A stretch of DNA of 64,000 bases from Mesorhizobium sp. Root554 (GTDB lineage: Bacteria; Pseudomonadota; Alphaproteobacteria; Rhizobiales; Rhizobiaceae), in the NCBI RefSeq assembly GCF_001427025.1, contig NZ_LMGA01000001.1, forward strand, positions 1,971,222 to 2,035,221, written 5' to 3'. Shown here piece by piece: positions 42,330 to 50,608 of the stretch. Numbering within the stretch: position 1 is the stretch's first letter; the number at the start of each line of letters is the position of its first letter. The position numbers and the translations under genes were made by a program. Under the pieces are notes generated by a model. That model searched no databases, was not told the origin of the DNA, and worked only from the letters and a program-made list of their open reading frames with translations.

Positions 42330-42550
42330 GCGCGCCCCCGCAACTCGCATTCGAGGCGGATCTGGCGTGAACGCAAACCACGCAATCGCGCCTCCAGTTC
42401 GATACGGTAGTGGCTGTGCGGCCTGAGACTTGCGATACGCGTCTTCAACGCCTGGCATTCATCCTCCAGATGGTCGAGCTCCGACTGCTCGCGCCAGACC
42501 AGCAAGGGCGGCGGGAGCTTGGCGGAGTCGGCACGGCTGGCCATGGCCAT
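42326..42550 (-). CDS. small helical phage protein, 74 aa
   Basis: MAMASRADSAKLPPPLLVWREQSELDHLEDECQALKTRIASLRPHSHYRIELEARLRGLRSRQIRLECEL: after a short linker it is one long charged helix, likely coiled coil. The start overlaps the methyltransferase stop (TGATG) and the end overlaps mor (GTGA). Unknown; in the regulatory segment. Confidence 0.65.
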   Translation of the reverse strand: MAMASRADSAKLPPPLLVWREQSELDHLEDECQALKTRIASLRPHSHYRIELEARLRGLRSRQIRLECELRGRA

Positions 42551-43470
42551 CAGGGCTCCCGACCGCTATTCTGGACATCATGCGCGCCGTTTTCGCCCTT
42601 GTGCTGGTTCTTGTCGCCTTGCCGGCCGATGCCGGTGAAGCCAGCTACCCGACGATCGACGCCGAAACGCGCGAGGTCGTTCTGAACAGCCTCGGTGCCC
42701 TCTCGATCGCGCCGCAGATATGCAATCTCGCGATCGACCGCGTCGCCCTCGACAAGGCTGGGCGCATGCTCTTGCCCGAAGAGCCCGAGCTGGCCGTCGA
42801 GATTTTTCGCGTCAACAACCTCTTGGCCCGCGAGCATTCCAACTGGACGGTCGAGCAGCGCCGCACCTTCTGCGAGGGGACTGCCAAAGTCGCCGCCGAG
42901 CTCGGCCTGCTGCCCTGAAAATTTAGCCGCCTCCAGGCCCCAGACCTTCTGGCCCGCCCAGGGTTCGCGCGCGAACAGCTCGATGGCGAATGCCCTTGGC
43001 AGGAGCTTCTCCACCATCTCCCGCGCCTCCAGCGGCTTGCGGCTGTGCTCTCGACGCTTGGCATCGATATGGTTGCGCACCGATTTCGAACTGACGGTCG
43101 GCTCGCCGATGGTTCCGACCAGAAACGGCTCGGTGGTCGATCTCAGGATGTAGCCCGTGCCGAAAGCGAGTCCACCTTTGGAACCGCGCTTGGTCCAGGA
43201 ACCGCCTGTCTTGTAGGAAAAGCCCCATGCCGCCATGACTCGCTGCGCCACCGGCAGATGCGGCCAGGTCGACCAGAGGAACAGCAGACAGTCGCGGCCG
43301 GCCAGATGCCCGACCGGCAGTGCCGCGATCTCGGCTTCCGGCATGGTGTCGTAGTGCACCTCGGGCGACTTCCCGTAGCCCTTGTCCGACCGCATGTCGT
43401 ACTGCCAGGGCGGATCGGCGATGATAGCGCCGAACGAGAGGGGCCGGAGCTCGCCGAAAGGCCAGGTCAT
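42550..43470 (-). CDS. MT-A70 family N6-adenine DNA methyltransferase
   Basis: A 306-residue protein. GAIIADPPWQYDMRSDKGYGKSPEVHYDTM contains the DPPW catalytic motif (residues 19-22); LLFLWSTWPHLPVAQRVMAAWGFSYKTGGSWTKRG and REMVEKLLPRAFAIELFAREPWAGQKVWG complete the MT-A70 fold by about residue 180. The remaining ~115 residues do not look like a domain and are antisense to the plus-strand gene at 42580-42918. The stop still overlaps the next ATG (TGATG). It presumably protects phage DNA from adenine-sensitive restriction. Confidence 0.88.
   Translation of the reverse strand: MTWPFGELRPLSFGAIIADPPWQYDMRSDKGYGKSPEVHYDTMPEAEIAALPVGHLAGRDCLLFLWSTWPHLPVAQRVMAAWGFSYKTGGSWTKRGSKGGLAFGTGYILRSTTEPFLVGTIGEPTVSSKSVRNHIDAKRREHSRKPLEAREMVEKLLPRAFAIELFAREPWAGQKVWGLEAAKFSGQQAELGGDFGSPLAEGAALLDRPVGMLAGQEVVDAKNLDGQLGLFGQEHAPSLVEGDAVDREIAYLRRDREGTEAVQNDLARFGVDRRVAGFTGIGRQGDKNQHKGENGAHDVQNSGREP
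42580..42918 (+). CDS. secreted small protein antisense to the methylase 3' end
   Basis: A 112-residue plus-strand protein in a run of minus-strand genes. A clean signal peptide (MRAVFALVLVLVALPADAG) is followed by SYPTIDAETREVVLNSLGALSIAPQICNLAIDRVALDKAGRML and a C-terminal helix with NWTVEQRRTFCEGTAKVAAELGLLP; two Cys suggest a disulphide. It overlaps the end of the methyltransferase frame completely. It reads as a genuine small periplasmic protein; the overlapping methylase tail does not. Possibly a late insertion. Confidence 0.6.
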   Translation: MRAVFALVLVLVALPADAGEASYPTIDAETREVVLNSLGALSIAPQICNLAIDRVALDKAGRMLLPEEPELAVEIFRVNNLLAREHSNWTVEQRRTFCEGTAKVAAELGLLP

Positions 43471-43718
43471 TCCAGCCCCTCGTTTCGGCGGACAATGTCG
43501 GCCAGCACATCGAAATGCGGCACAGTCCTGCCGTTCAAGACGGTGACGACATAACGGCCCCGCACCAGATAGCGCGCCACCTTGGTCCGCACGCACGGCG
43601 CACCCTGGGACCGGGCGCAGGTCGCGGCGATCTCCGATCGCAGGGAATCGATATCGAGCCCGACGACCCGTTCCAGGTAGCGCAACACTGCATGGTCGCT
43701 GACGTGGATGTCGCTCAC
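43467..43718 (-). CDS. hypothetical phage protein, 83 aa
   Basis: GTG start at 43718 overlapping the GemA stop (GTGA). Sequence MSDIHVSDHAVLRYLERVVGLDIDSLRSEIAATCARSQGAPCVRTKVARYLVRGRYVVTVLNGRTVPHFD: a His-AVLRYLER opening followed by a beta part ending VVTVL. The HAVLRYLER...VVTV pattern is common to small phage proteins that resemble toxin-like RelE folds, but I cannot assign it. The stop overlaps the methyltransferase start (ATGA). Confidence 0.65.
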   Translation of the reverse strand: MSDIHVSDHAVLRYLERVVGLDIDSLRSEIAATCARSQGAPCVRTKVARYLVRGRYVVTVLNGRTVPHFDVLADIVRRNEGLE

Positions 43719-44317
43719 GGCACCATTTTCCTGATCCGCTCGCCGAGCGTGTTCATGACGCCCGCCCATTCGCGCGCCGTCATTTGATTGATCGGGTTGA
43801 AGGCGTGATCCTCGACAAAGGTCTTGAAGGACGCGAAGTCGAAGCCACCATTGAGCAGCGTCCACTGTGCCCGCGCGATCTTGCCTCCCGGGCCCCGCAG
43901 CCACGCGGTCATGTGCTCGCCGTCGCTCCAGTCGACGCCGGCGCGCGCGGTCCAGGATTTCAACGCTTCGATCGCCTTGCGAGCATCGGCCGCGTTTCGC
44001 AGGAACCGTGTGTGCTCGATGCCGGTCACCCTGGCGACGAAGGCAAGCATGGCGCTGTCGCGCCGATCGCGCACGAGCCCGAGGTTCCAGCCGGCGATCC
44101 AGAGCGCCTGCAGCTTCTTCGCGAACGGACCGTCAAGTGCGACTTTGGCGGGCTTGAAACCGTGTTCACGGAACGCACCGAGGACCTGCTGGCGCTCTGC
44201 CTCAGTCATGTCGCCGGCGGACGTCTTGCCGGTCACGCGGACAAGCACGGCACGGTAGGTGTCCTCGTCGAGGCCAAGCTGTTTCCTGGCGACGTGGATG
44301 GCGGCGAGCGCGGTCAA
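43715..44317 (-). CDS. gemA: GemA regulatory protein (DUF1018)
   Basis: A 200-residue protein: AAIHVARKQLGLDEDTYRAVLVRVTGKTSAGDMTEAERQQVLGAFREHGFKP is the GemA opening, and AKKLQALWIAGWNLGLVRDRRDSAMLAFVARVTGIEHTRFLRNAADARKAIEALKSW its core. In Mu, GemA changes host gene expression and DNA supercoiling in the early phase. The start overlaps the upstream stop (ATGA). Confidence 0.92.
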   Translation of the reverse strand: MTALAAIHVARKQLGLDEDTYRAVLVRVTGKTSAGDMTEAERQQVLGAFREHGFKPAKVALDGPFAKKLQALWIAGWNLGLVRDRRDSAMLAFVARVTGIEHTRFLRNAADARKAIEALKSWTARAGVDWSDGEHMTAWLRGPGGKIARAQWTLLNGGFDFASFKTFVEDHAFNPINQMTAREWAGVMNTLGERIRKMVP

Positions 44318-44646
44318 GATTGCAGCGCCTCCAACGCGGCGCGGCTGACCGCAGCCAACTTGTCGGCCATGGCGATCTCTTCGGCCGTTGACGCCTTGAT
44401 CGCTGCGACCTCGGCATCCAGTCGCTGCATGTCCTCGGAATGAACCTGCTTCAGGCGCCGGCGCTCGTCCTCCAATTCCGCCACCGCTGCCCTGCAGGCC
44501 TTGCGGGCGTCTGCCGAGCGCTTGATGTAGCCGGTCATGCCCCGGCGGTGCAGATCGGCCATCCGTTCAAGTTCCTCGGCCGGGCTTGACGGCAGGGTGA
44601 ATTCGATAGCCAGATCGGCGGCGAGACGTTCATCCAGTGTGTTCAT
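44314..44646 (-). CDS. coiled-coil phage protein, 110 aa
   Basis: MNTLDERLAADLAIEFTLPSSPAEELERMADLHRRGMTGYIKRSADARKACRAAVAELEDERRRLKQVHSEDMQRLDAEVAAI...: mostly one long charged helix. It occupies the early segment where Mu has small accessory genes, but it lacks the Gam features I looked for. It overlaps gemA by four bases. Confidence 0.6.
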   Translation of the reverse strand: MNTLDERLAADLAIEFTLPSSPAEELERMADLHRRGMTGYIKRSADARKACRAAVAELEDERRRLKQVHSEDMQRLDAEVAAIKASTAEEIAMADKLAAVSRAALEALQS

Positions 44647-44656
44647 CGTCGCCCCC

Positions 44657-45310
44657 TCAAGCCTTGGCGAGATCGATGGTGATGGCGCGCCATTCATCGT
44701 TGGGCGTCGCGCGCACATGACAGCGGACATAGGTCTTGGAGCCGACGACGCGCATGGCGGCACGGATAGCGTCCATGGCGCGTCGCCAGCGTTCATCGTC
44801 GATGTCGAGGCGCAGCAGCATGAAAATCTCTGTGCGGTTGATTTGCCCGCCCTTGTCGACATTGAAGGCGCGGTTGATGATGGCGCGGATCTCGGTGCGG
44901 CTGTCTGCGGCCCATTCGGTCAGGCACTCGTCGATGAGTCCCTTGGCCGTCTGCAGTTGCACACCGAAGTCGATCAGGTCGGCCACCTGCACCTGCACCT
45001 TCATCAGTCCGTCGAAGGTCATGAAAGTTTTGTTGCCTTTGGCGCCGCCCTTGGTCGCGCCATACTCCTGCGCGATCAGCGCCTCGAATGCACCCAGATC
45101 GTCGAATGTATGGCCCTTGAAACGCGCCACCTGCGCAGAGAGCTCGACGGCGTGACCGATGATCTTGCGCACGGTCTCGTCTTCCAGCTTGTCGGTAGGC
45201 TTGATCGCCTCGACCGGCACCAGGCTGCCTTTGGCGTCCGGCATGTAGGGTTTGCCGTTCACCATCACGATCCCGGTGTCGGGCCGCTCCTCAAGAATGA
45301 CTGCTTCCAT
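44657..45310 (-). CDS. DUF3164 phage protein
   Basis: A 217-residue protein: MVNGKPYMPDAKGSLVPVEAIKPTDKLEDETVRKIIGHAVELSAQVARFKGHTFDDLGAFEALIAQEYGA and TFMTFDGLMKVQVQVADLIDFGVQLQTAKGLIDECLTEWAADSRTEIRAIINRAFNVDKGGQINRTEIFMLLRLDI. This is DUF3164, a conserved early protein of Mu-like phages, function unknown. The start ATG 45310 has AGGAG upstream, better than 45325. Confidence 0.88.
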   Translation of the reverse strand: MEAVILEERPDTGIVMVNGKPYMPDAKGSLVPVEAIKPTDKLEDETVRKIIGHAVELSAQVARFKGHTFDDLGAFEALIAQEYGATKGGAKGNKTFMTFDGLMKVQVQVADLIDFGVQLQTAKGLIDECLTEWAADSRTEIRAIINRAFNVDKGGQINRTEIFMLLRLDIDDERWRRAMDAIRAAMRVVGSKTYVRCHVRATPNDEWRAITIDLAKA

Positions 45311-45617
45311 TGCCCTTCTCCTCATTTGGTTCGCCGCGAAGCGCGGTCATGAGCTGGGTGACGCGAACGGCCTGGTGCCGGATCGCGAAATTTCGCGTGC
45401 TTGCGTTTTCGTCGGTGCCTATGACGGGAAACTCCAGGGCTCGAACCAGCAGTTCCGCCTCGATGCAGATTTCCCAGAAGCGTTCGGTCGCCATGGCAAG
45501 GGCCAGCACGACGGCGACCGGAGCGGCCGTGGCATTGCGCCGTGGGTTGGCAAGGATGACACCGGCGGCATCCATCACGTCGATTTCGGCGGCCGCCGCA
45601 AAAAGTTTGTCAGACAT
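45291..45617 (-). CDS. hypothetical phage protein, 108 aa
   Basis: MSDKLFAAAAEIDVMDAAGVILANPRRNATAAPVAVVLALAMATERFWEICIEAELLVRALEF, all-helical, no recognised family. The start ATG 45617 (GAGGG upstream) overlaps the previous gene by eight bases; the end overlaps the DUF3164 gene by 20 bases. Confidence 0.6.
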   Translation of the reverse strand: MSDKLFAAAAEIDVMDAAGVILANPRRNATAAPVAVVLALAMATERFWEICIEAELLVRALEFPVIGTDENASTRNFAIRHQAVRVTQLMTALRGEPNEEKGNGSSHS

Positions 45618-45915
45618 CGGCAAGCCCTCGTTTCCGCAAACGGGTCCGGAGGCGGCGCGCCGCGCGCTCAAGCTTCATGCGCGCCGCCACCTCGCGGCCG
45701 CCGGCATATTTAGCCTGGTCCAGTTCGTTGACCGCCAAAGCCACCAGGACAGACGCCTGGATCAGATCGCGGTCGGCATAGACAGCAACATGCCGCACGA
45801 CGATGCGCGGCGGCGTCGCTTCCAGTTCGGCATCGACCAACGGCGCCAGCGTGTCGGCAAGCATTGCCGCCAGTCGACGGCGCCGATCGCTGTCATGTAG
45901 GTGTTCGGCGCGCAT
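45610..45915 (-). CDS. hypothetical phage protein, 101 aa
   Basis: MRAEHLHDSDRRRRLAAMLADTLAPLVDAELEATPPRIVVRHVAVYADRDLIQASVLVALAVNELDQAKY, ending in a strongly basic helix (AARMKLERAARRLRTRLRKRGL) that might bind nucleic acid. The start overlaps the upstream stop (TGATG). No family recognised. Confidence 0.6.
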   Translation of the reverse strand: MRAEHLHDSDRRRRLAAMLADTLAPLVDAELEATPPRIVVRHVAVYADRDLIQASVLVALAVNELDQAKYAGGREVAARMKLERAARRLRTRLRKRGLADV

Positions 45916-46328
45916 CAGCAGCTCTCCCCCTGGCTGGCTTTCAGGGAGGAGTGCCGGCAGCCGGCGCGGCAGGCGCGATAGACCGCCGCCCGGATCGAAG
46001 ATGTCGCCGCGAATGGCTTCTTCTGCCAGTCGAGGCAGGCGTCGCGACCGATCTCCCCCAGCGCCGGGCAGGTCACAGTGGCGCCCATAAGCGCGCCGCG
46101 AACCTTTTCTTCTACCCGGGCGACATCGCCCGGGTAGCGGTTGTTGATGACGGTCGAGAGCGCCGAGGCCGAATAGCCGACGCGCTTTTCGGCGCCGCGC
46201 AGCCCCTCCCTGTCGGCACAGGCGGCCAGCTCCGCCACCCAGTCCGGCACCGTGCACCATGCGGCGGCGGCCTTGTCGCTCATCGTCCGCTCGGCGCGAA
46301 CGGTGCCCGGTGCTGGGCCGCGGTTCAT
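45915..46328 (-). CDS. HTH regulator resembling the MuB N-terminal domain, with Cys cluster
   Basis: A 137-residue protein. ADREGLRGAEKRVGYSASALSTVINNRYPGDVARVEEKVRGALMG has the shape of the helix-turn-helix domain at the N terminus of MuB (SxxTISxFINxxYxGD). The second half, VTCPALGEIGRDACLDWQKKPFAATSSIRAAVYRACRAGC, has four Cys that could bind zinc. The MuB-like ATPase in this phage lacks its own N-terminal HTH, so this gene may supply it. Start ATG 46328 (ATGA overlap) or 46283. Confidence 0.65.
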   Translation of the reverse strand: MNRGPAPGTVRAERTMSDKAAAAWCTVPDWVAELAACADREGLRGAEKRVGYSASALSTVINNRYPGDVARVEEKVRGALMGATVTCPALGEIGRDACLDWQKKPFAATSSIRAAVYRACRAGCRHSSLKASQGESC

Positions 46329-46948
46329 TGTCCGGCCTCGCGCGCTACGATGTCCCCAAACACCATGTTTCGATTGCGGTCGAAGACGACTTGGGATTCG
46401 AGCGCCGCCGGCGGCAAAGGGCCAGTGTTCATCGACGGCTTCAGGCGCCACTGCTTCGGCCGACCGCCCAGATCGACGAGATATCCGCCCTGCTTCAGGC
46501 CCCTTACGAAACTGCGTGCCGCCGCAAGGGTAACGGCAACCTCGGAGGTCGTTGCATAAACGGTCAGATCGGCCAGGGTGAAGCCCTGGCGCGACATCGG
46601 GCCTCGCATAAAATTCCACGCCTGTTGGCGCGACTTTCCGGCATCGCTCAGCCCTCCGGTCCGGGTGACGATAGGGCGGCGGGCGGGCGACTGCATGAGC
46701 AGCCAGAGCTTTCGATTGACGCCTTTAGGCCCCACTGTTTCCCCGGCCGGCCGAACGAACCCGGCTAGGCTGAGACGGCGTAAAAATTCGCTGATGGTGC
46801 CGCGCGAGTCGTTGCTGGCCCTGCACACATCGCAGGCCGAGAAGGTTGCGCCGTCTTTGCCAAGGCGCCGTATGACCGCCCAGGTGTGATCGAGGCCCCT
46901 GTTGACCACGGTGGTCGACCCAACCGTTAGTTTGAGGATGATGCCCAT
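46325..46948 (-). CDS. winged-helix phage regulator, 207 aa
   Basis: A 207-residue protein, with DHTWAVIRRLGKDGATFSACDVCRASNDSRGTISEFLRRLSLAGFVRPAG and a second similar part RQQAWNFMRGPMSRQGFTLADLTVYATTSEVAVTLAAARSFVRGLKQGGYLV. Each half looks like a winged helix (two in tandem), so it should bind DNA. It lies directly after MuB (TGATG overlap). Its role in transposition or regulation is unknown. Confidence 0.7.
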   Translation of the reverse strand: MGIILKLTVGSTTVVNRGLDHTWAVIRRLGKDGATFSACDVCRASNDSRGTISEFLRRLSLAGFVRPAGETVGPKGVNRKLWLLMQSPARRPIVTRTGGLSDAGKSRQQAWNFMRGPMSRQGFTLADLTVYATTSEVAVTLAAARSFVRGLKQGGYLVDLGGRPKQWRLKPSMNTGPLPPAALESQVVFDRNRNMVFGDIVAREAGQ

Positions 46949-47709
46949 CACGCGGCCCTCCGCGCCGACGCGAAGCGCTTCGGCGTCTCGCCGGTGAAAA
47001 CACGCCCGCGGTAGTTGGCGACAGTGAGTTCCCCCAGGCCATGATTGGCGGCGAAAGCGGCTGCGCTGTTCAGAGTCGTCGCGATCTTGCGCGCCTTCCC
47101 CCCGGTCTGGTGGCGGATGAGGTCGAGCAGCTCGTCGCCGATATTCAGCTTGGGGTAGAGAAAGCTGGCCAGAGTGCGGGCATCGTCGAGGTCGCATGGT
47201 TGTGCCAGGACCCATTCCAGCACGCGGTTGTGGACCCGCTCATACTGCTCCAGCTTCTGCGGCAGCAGTTCCTCGCCCACCAGCAGCACCGGCACCTGCG
47301 CCGCCTTGTTGATGTCGCGCACCAGCTCGATCATCCCCTTGTCGACCAACTTGTCGGCCTCGTCGATGATGACCGGTCGGGCCGGGTCGTCGCCCAGCCG
47401 CGAGATGATTTCGTCCATCATGTCGCCGATCGTGCCGCGCGTACGGACGACGCCCAGCTCGGCAAGCAGGGCCTGGCAGAATTTCTTGCGTGTCCAGAAA
47501 TCGAATACCTCGACGAAGATGGCGCCTTTCCGGTTCCAGCAATATTGCGCCGCCATCGTCTTGCCGTAGCCGGAGAACCCGCTGAAAACGCCGATATTCG
47601 GCAGGTGCGACGGCCGGTGGATGAGTGTGTCGATCAACGCGAGACAGGAAGCGACGTTTTTCAGCGGGGCTACCGAGCCCGGCCGTGAAGTCTGGGTGTT
47701 GCCGTTCAT
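46948..47709 (-). CDS. MuB-like AAA+ ATPase, target DNA activator
   Basis: A 253-residue ATPase. Walker A GVFSGFSGYGKT, Walker B ARPVIIDEADKLVDKGM, then DINKAAQVPVLLVGEELLPQKLEQYERVHNRVLEWV with a sensor region, and a C-terminal helical domain with GGKARKIATTLNSA. In Mu, MuB binds target DNA and stimulates MuA, and gives target immunity. The N-terminal HTH of Mu's own protein is absent. It is 63 bases from the transposase gene. Confidence 0.9.
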   Translation of the reverse strand: MNGNTQTSRPGSVAPLKNVASCLALIDTLIHRPSHLPNIGVFSGFSGYGKTMAAQYCWNRKGAIFVEVFDFWTRKKFCQALLAELGVVRTRGTIGDMMDEIISRLGDDPARPVIIDEADKLVDKGMIELVRDINKAAQVPVLLVGEELLPQKLEQYERVHNRVLEWVLAQPCDLDDARTLASFLYPKLNIGDELLDLIRHQTGGKARKIATTLNSAAAFAANHGLGELTVANYRGRVFTGETPKRFASARRAA

Positions 47710-47772
47710 TGTTTGGTCCCTTTAAGGCCGCGCCCGCGGCCTGGTTTGTTGCATCCGCTGCCTTGCCGGCGC

Positions 47773-49923
47773 TCACGCCAGACGCATGGCCTCGGCTCCG
47801 AACTCGTCGTACATCTGACGCATTGCCCGGTACTCCGACCCCTCGCGGTAGCCGCCGAGCCACAACAAATCCTCATCGCGAAGCCGTTCGCCGGCGGCGC
47901 GCCGGTCTTCCAGGTCGAGCGCGCGCCGGAAACGCTGTTCCCGCGTCTCGGGCAGGACGGCGACCGCCTCGGGGCGAGGCTTCATGACTGCCGTTTCACG
48001 CTGCAATGCCGCGTGGATTTCGGCCGCCACGGCCGGCATCTCAGCCGGCTTCGACTGGTCGGCGGCCTTGGCGGCGGCGCCCAGAGCAGGAGTCGAATGC
48101 GGTTCCGAGCGCTGAGGAAAGGCGATGAGATTGCCGAGGCGCTTCTCGCCCTCCCGGCGCATGGCGTCGGCGATCGCGCGCGGGCCGATCCGGCGCATTT
48201 CGCGCCTGATATCCTTGATGCGGCCATCCACATGCGCCTTCTGCGCCGCCTTGACCCTCGCGATCGTCTCGACCGGATCGAGGCCCGAGAGTTCCGGGCA
48301 GATCGCGTCCCCAAGGAACTGCTCGCCATTGGGCTCGAACAGTAGCAGGCGGCCGAGATCGGCCGGGTCCATCCGGCAGAACACGGTTTCGCCCGGCATG
48401 ACCGAACCGGTCAGATAGCGCGCGCCTTCGAGGCTAACGCCGGTCTTGGTGACTTTGCGAAGACCGTTCTGTCCGGCAACAGGCGCCAGCAGGATGTCGA
48501 GCGCAGCCAGATTGTCGATGCGCCGGACCGAGCCCGCATAAGCGGCGGCGGCCTGGAAAGGCGTGCGCCGGCCGAGCGCCTCGTGCGGGGTCGAAGCGTA
48601 GATCGTATCCGACCAGTCGTCGCACCAGGCCTGGAACTCGGCTAGGTCCATGTCGACCTCGAACAGCTCGGCAGGGTCTGCGCCGAGTCGTTTGGCAAAT
48701 GATTTGCGGTTCTCGATCCGCTTCCGATCAGCGACGGAATGGCCGATGAAGCCGGGCAGGCCGGCCAGGCCGCGTTGGAAGGTGCCGATTGCGCGCTCCA
48801 CCATGCCCTTGGATTTCGGCTGGTACGGCGCTGACAGTTCGACCTCGATACCGAGTGAGGCGAAAAGACGTTGCGTCCATCTGGCAGTGAAATCCGAGCC
48901 ATTGTCGGTCTTGATCGTCTCCGGAACGCCCCAGGCGGCCAGGCATTTGCGTACAAGCAGGCCGACGCCGGCCGCCCGGGCCGTCGGCGTCGCCAGCACC
49001 TTGATGCGGCGCGCATAAGCGTCGATGGCGAGATAGATGGAGTGGCGACCGCTCAACAGCATGACGTCCGCCGGCGACGCATCGATCTGCCAGATCTGGT
49101 TCAGCCGCTCCGCCTGCGTGGCCTTGACGGCGGAGAACTCGACCTTGCTGCGGTAGCCATCCGGATCGGTGAGCAGCATGAGCTCGTTGCGGTATTCGTG
49201 CCGCCACGCCTTCAGCGTCTGCTGGAACGTGCGCAGCGGCGGAACGGTCATCTCGCTGCCAAAAGTGTCGGCGACGAAATCCCGCACTTGCGCTGCCGAC
49301 AGGAACGGCTTTTTGGCTATGGCAGCCAGCACAGCCGTCTTGACCCGGCCCCCGCAGGCTCGGTCAAGCTGGCCGGTGCCCTTTCGGGCCGCCGCTGGGT
49401 CGTGGCCGAGGGCGTCGGCCCCCATAACCTCCCGGGCGGACCGCCACCGCGCCAACGTGCGGGCGCTGGTCTGTGCCACCTGCGCGCAAACCCATGCGGG
49501 AACGTCTATTGAACGGGCGTTGAAAAGCCCCGCAAAGAGCGTGTCGGCCGCGACGGTCGAAAGGCCCTGGTCGCGCCGGAAACGGTCGGCGAGATTGAGC
49601 AGGACCAGCCGGGCGTCCCGCTCTGCCCTGGCGCGTGGGCTCAGCCTGTCCGCCTCGGTCAGCGGTGGCCAAAGATCCTCGGGCACGACGTGGAAGTGCC
49701 GTGCGGCGTAGAGGAGGCGGGTCGATAAAGGCAGCAGATCGATATGGAATTCCTCGCCGCCACCGCCCTTGCGGCCTGCGCGAGGCCGGCAAAGGCCGAT
49801 CTGTCTGACCCAGCCTTCACGCGCGATCAGGAGATTCATGCCGCGCTTGGTCGTTGGCAGGCCCGGGAATGTTCCGGCGAGCGCGTGTTCGGCGAATTCC
49901 GAAGCGGTGAACCAGCACTTCAT
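47773..49923 (-). CDS. MuA-like DDE transposase
   Basis: A 716-residue transposase. The N terminus (MKCWFTASEFAEHALAGTFPGLPTTKRGMNLLIAREGW) is the winged-helix enhancer-binding domain of MuA. Catalytic residues are Asp 281 (WQIDASPADV), Asp 340 (IKTDNGSDFT) and Glu 376 (SKGMVERAIGTF), the last two separated by 35 residues. The C-terminal third holds the Mu-type barrel and a helical tail that would meet MuB and ClpX. The start ATG 49923 overlaps the upstream stop (ATGA). It acts on the end repeats at 6533, 6556 and 53097. Confidence 0.96.
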   Translation of the reverse strand: MKCWFTASEFAEHALAGTFPGLPTTKRGMNLLIAREGWVRQIGLCRPRAGRKGGGGEEFHIDLLPLSTRLLYAARHFHVVPEDLWPPLTEADRLSPRARAERDARLVLLNLADRFRRDQGLSTVAADTLFAGLFNARSIDVPAWVCAQVAQTSARTLARWRSAREVMGADALGHDPAAARKGTGQLDRACGGRVKTAVLAAIAKKPFLSAAQVRDFVADTFGSEMTVPPLRTFQQTLKAWRHEYRNELMLLTDPDGYRSKVEFSAVKATQAERLNQIWQIDASPADVMLLSGRHSIYLAIDAYARRIKVLATPTARAAGVGLLVRKCLAAWGVPETIKTDNGSDFTARWTQRLFASLGIEVELSAPYQPKSKGMVERAIGTFQRGLAGLPGFIGHSVADRKRIENRKSFAKRLGADPAELFEVDMDLAEFQAWCDDWSDTIYASTPHEALGRRTPFQAAAAYAGSVRRIDNLAALDILLAPVAGQNGLRKVTKTGVSLEGARYLTGSVMPGETVFCRMDPADLGRLLLFEPNGEQFLGDAICPELSGLDPVETIARVKAAQKAHVDGRIKDIRREMRRIGPRAIADAMRREGEKRLGNLIAFPQRSEPHSTPALGAAAKAADQSKPAEMPAVAAEIHAALQRETAVMKPRPEAVAVLPETREQRFRRALDLEDRRAAGERLRDEDLLWLGGYREGSEYRAMRQMYDEFGAEAMRLA

Positions 49924-50372
49924 CGACCGGCCCTCAGCTTGGCAGCGAGCGTTTCCTTGTGCCGGGCGAGTTTCTTTTCCTGCTCCTCGACCAGATGAAG
50001 TTCGATGATGGCAACATATTTGCTCGGCACGACGAGGAGTCCGAAGAGGCCAGCCACGAAGCCCAGCAGATCCATGCATTCGGTTGCCGTCACGAGCGCA
50101 ACGAAGCGCTCAAGCGTAATGCGGTGCGACTCCTTGGCTTCGGAGGCGTAGGCATCGAGCATGTCGACGCTGACTGCATAGCCGAGCTCGTCGGACATGC
50201 GGGCGGCCACCTCCGTGCGCGACTTGCCGCACGTCTTTAGCGCCAGGGCGACGGCGCGGCTGATCTTGGAACCCAGCCGGTTGCCGGCGATCTCGCCGGC
50301 GTCGAAGCCGACAGCGACCTTCGGCGGCTCCCAGGCGAACAGATCCCCGGTCCCGTGGTCGCGCCGCATCAT
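49920..50372 (-). CDS. hypothetical phage protein upstream of the transposase
   Basis: A 150-residue protein: TCGKSRTEVAARMSDELGYAVSVDMLDAYASEAKESHRITLERFVALVTATECMDLLGFVAGLFG, then a helical C-terminal part with EEQEKKLARHKETLAAKL. The KSR..VA..MS..LG..VS..ML..YASE..E.H.I....F.AL...T pattern is a conserved companion of MuA in alphaproteobacterial Mu-like phages. It probably binds DNA. Function unknown. Confidence 0.7.
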   Translation of the reverse strand: MMRRDHGTGDLFAWEPPKVAVGFDAGEIAGNRLGSKISRAVALALKTCGKSRTEVAARMSDELGYAVSVDMLDAYASEAKESHRITLERFVALVTATECMDLLGFVAGLFGLLVVPSKYVAIIELHLVEEQEKKLARHKETLAAKLRAGR

Positions 50373-50608
50373 CGCGCGCCTCGCGGTGTCAGTGCCGACC
50401 GGGCTATTTCCCGCTTGGCTTCAATGATGTTCAGCAGTGAAAAATAGGCTTCGCCCTCTTCGACGCCGGTCCCCGCGATCAGCGCGAGCGCTTCCCGCAT
50501 CCGGTCCGGTTCGCTGCGGTTTTCATTGCCGGCGTCGTGGTGGCGCGGCCAGTTCATCGGCGCCAGACCCTTGATGTCGCTGTGGCCGCGGAAGCCCCAA
50601 TCGCTCAT
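50369..50608 (-). CDS. hypothetical phage protein, 79 aa
   Basis: MSDWGFRGHSDIKGLAPMNWPRHHDAGNENRSEPDRMREALALIAGTGVEEGEAYFSLLNIIEAKREIARSALT. The start overlaps the ParB-like stop (TGATG) and the end overlaps the next gene (ATGA). The helical second half suggests a small interaction module. Not recognised. Confidence 0.6.
   Translation of the reverse strand: MSDWGFRGHSDIKGLAPMNWPRHHDAGNENRSEPDRMREALALIAGTGVEEGEAYFSLLNIIEAKREIARSALTPRGAR

Noticed and set aside
44314..44646. Candidate for Mu Gam (coiled-coil early gene)
   Set aside because: It is only 110 residues, and the conserved Gam blocks are not seen; length and pattern do not fit.
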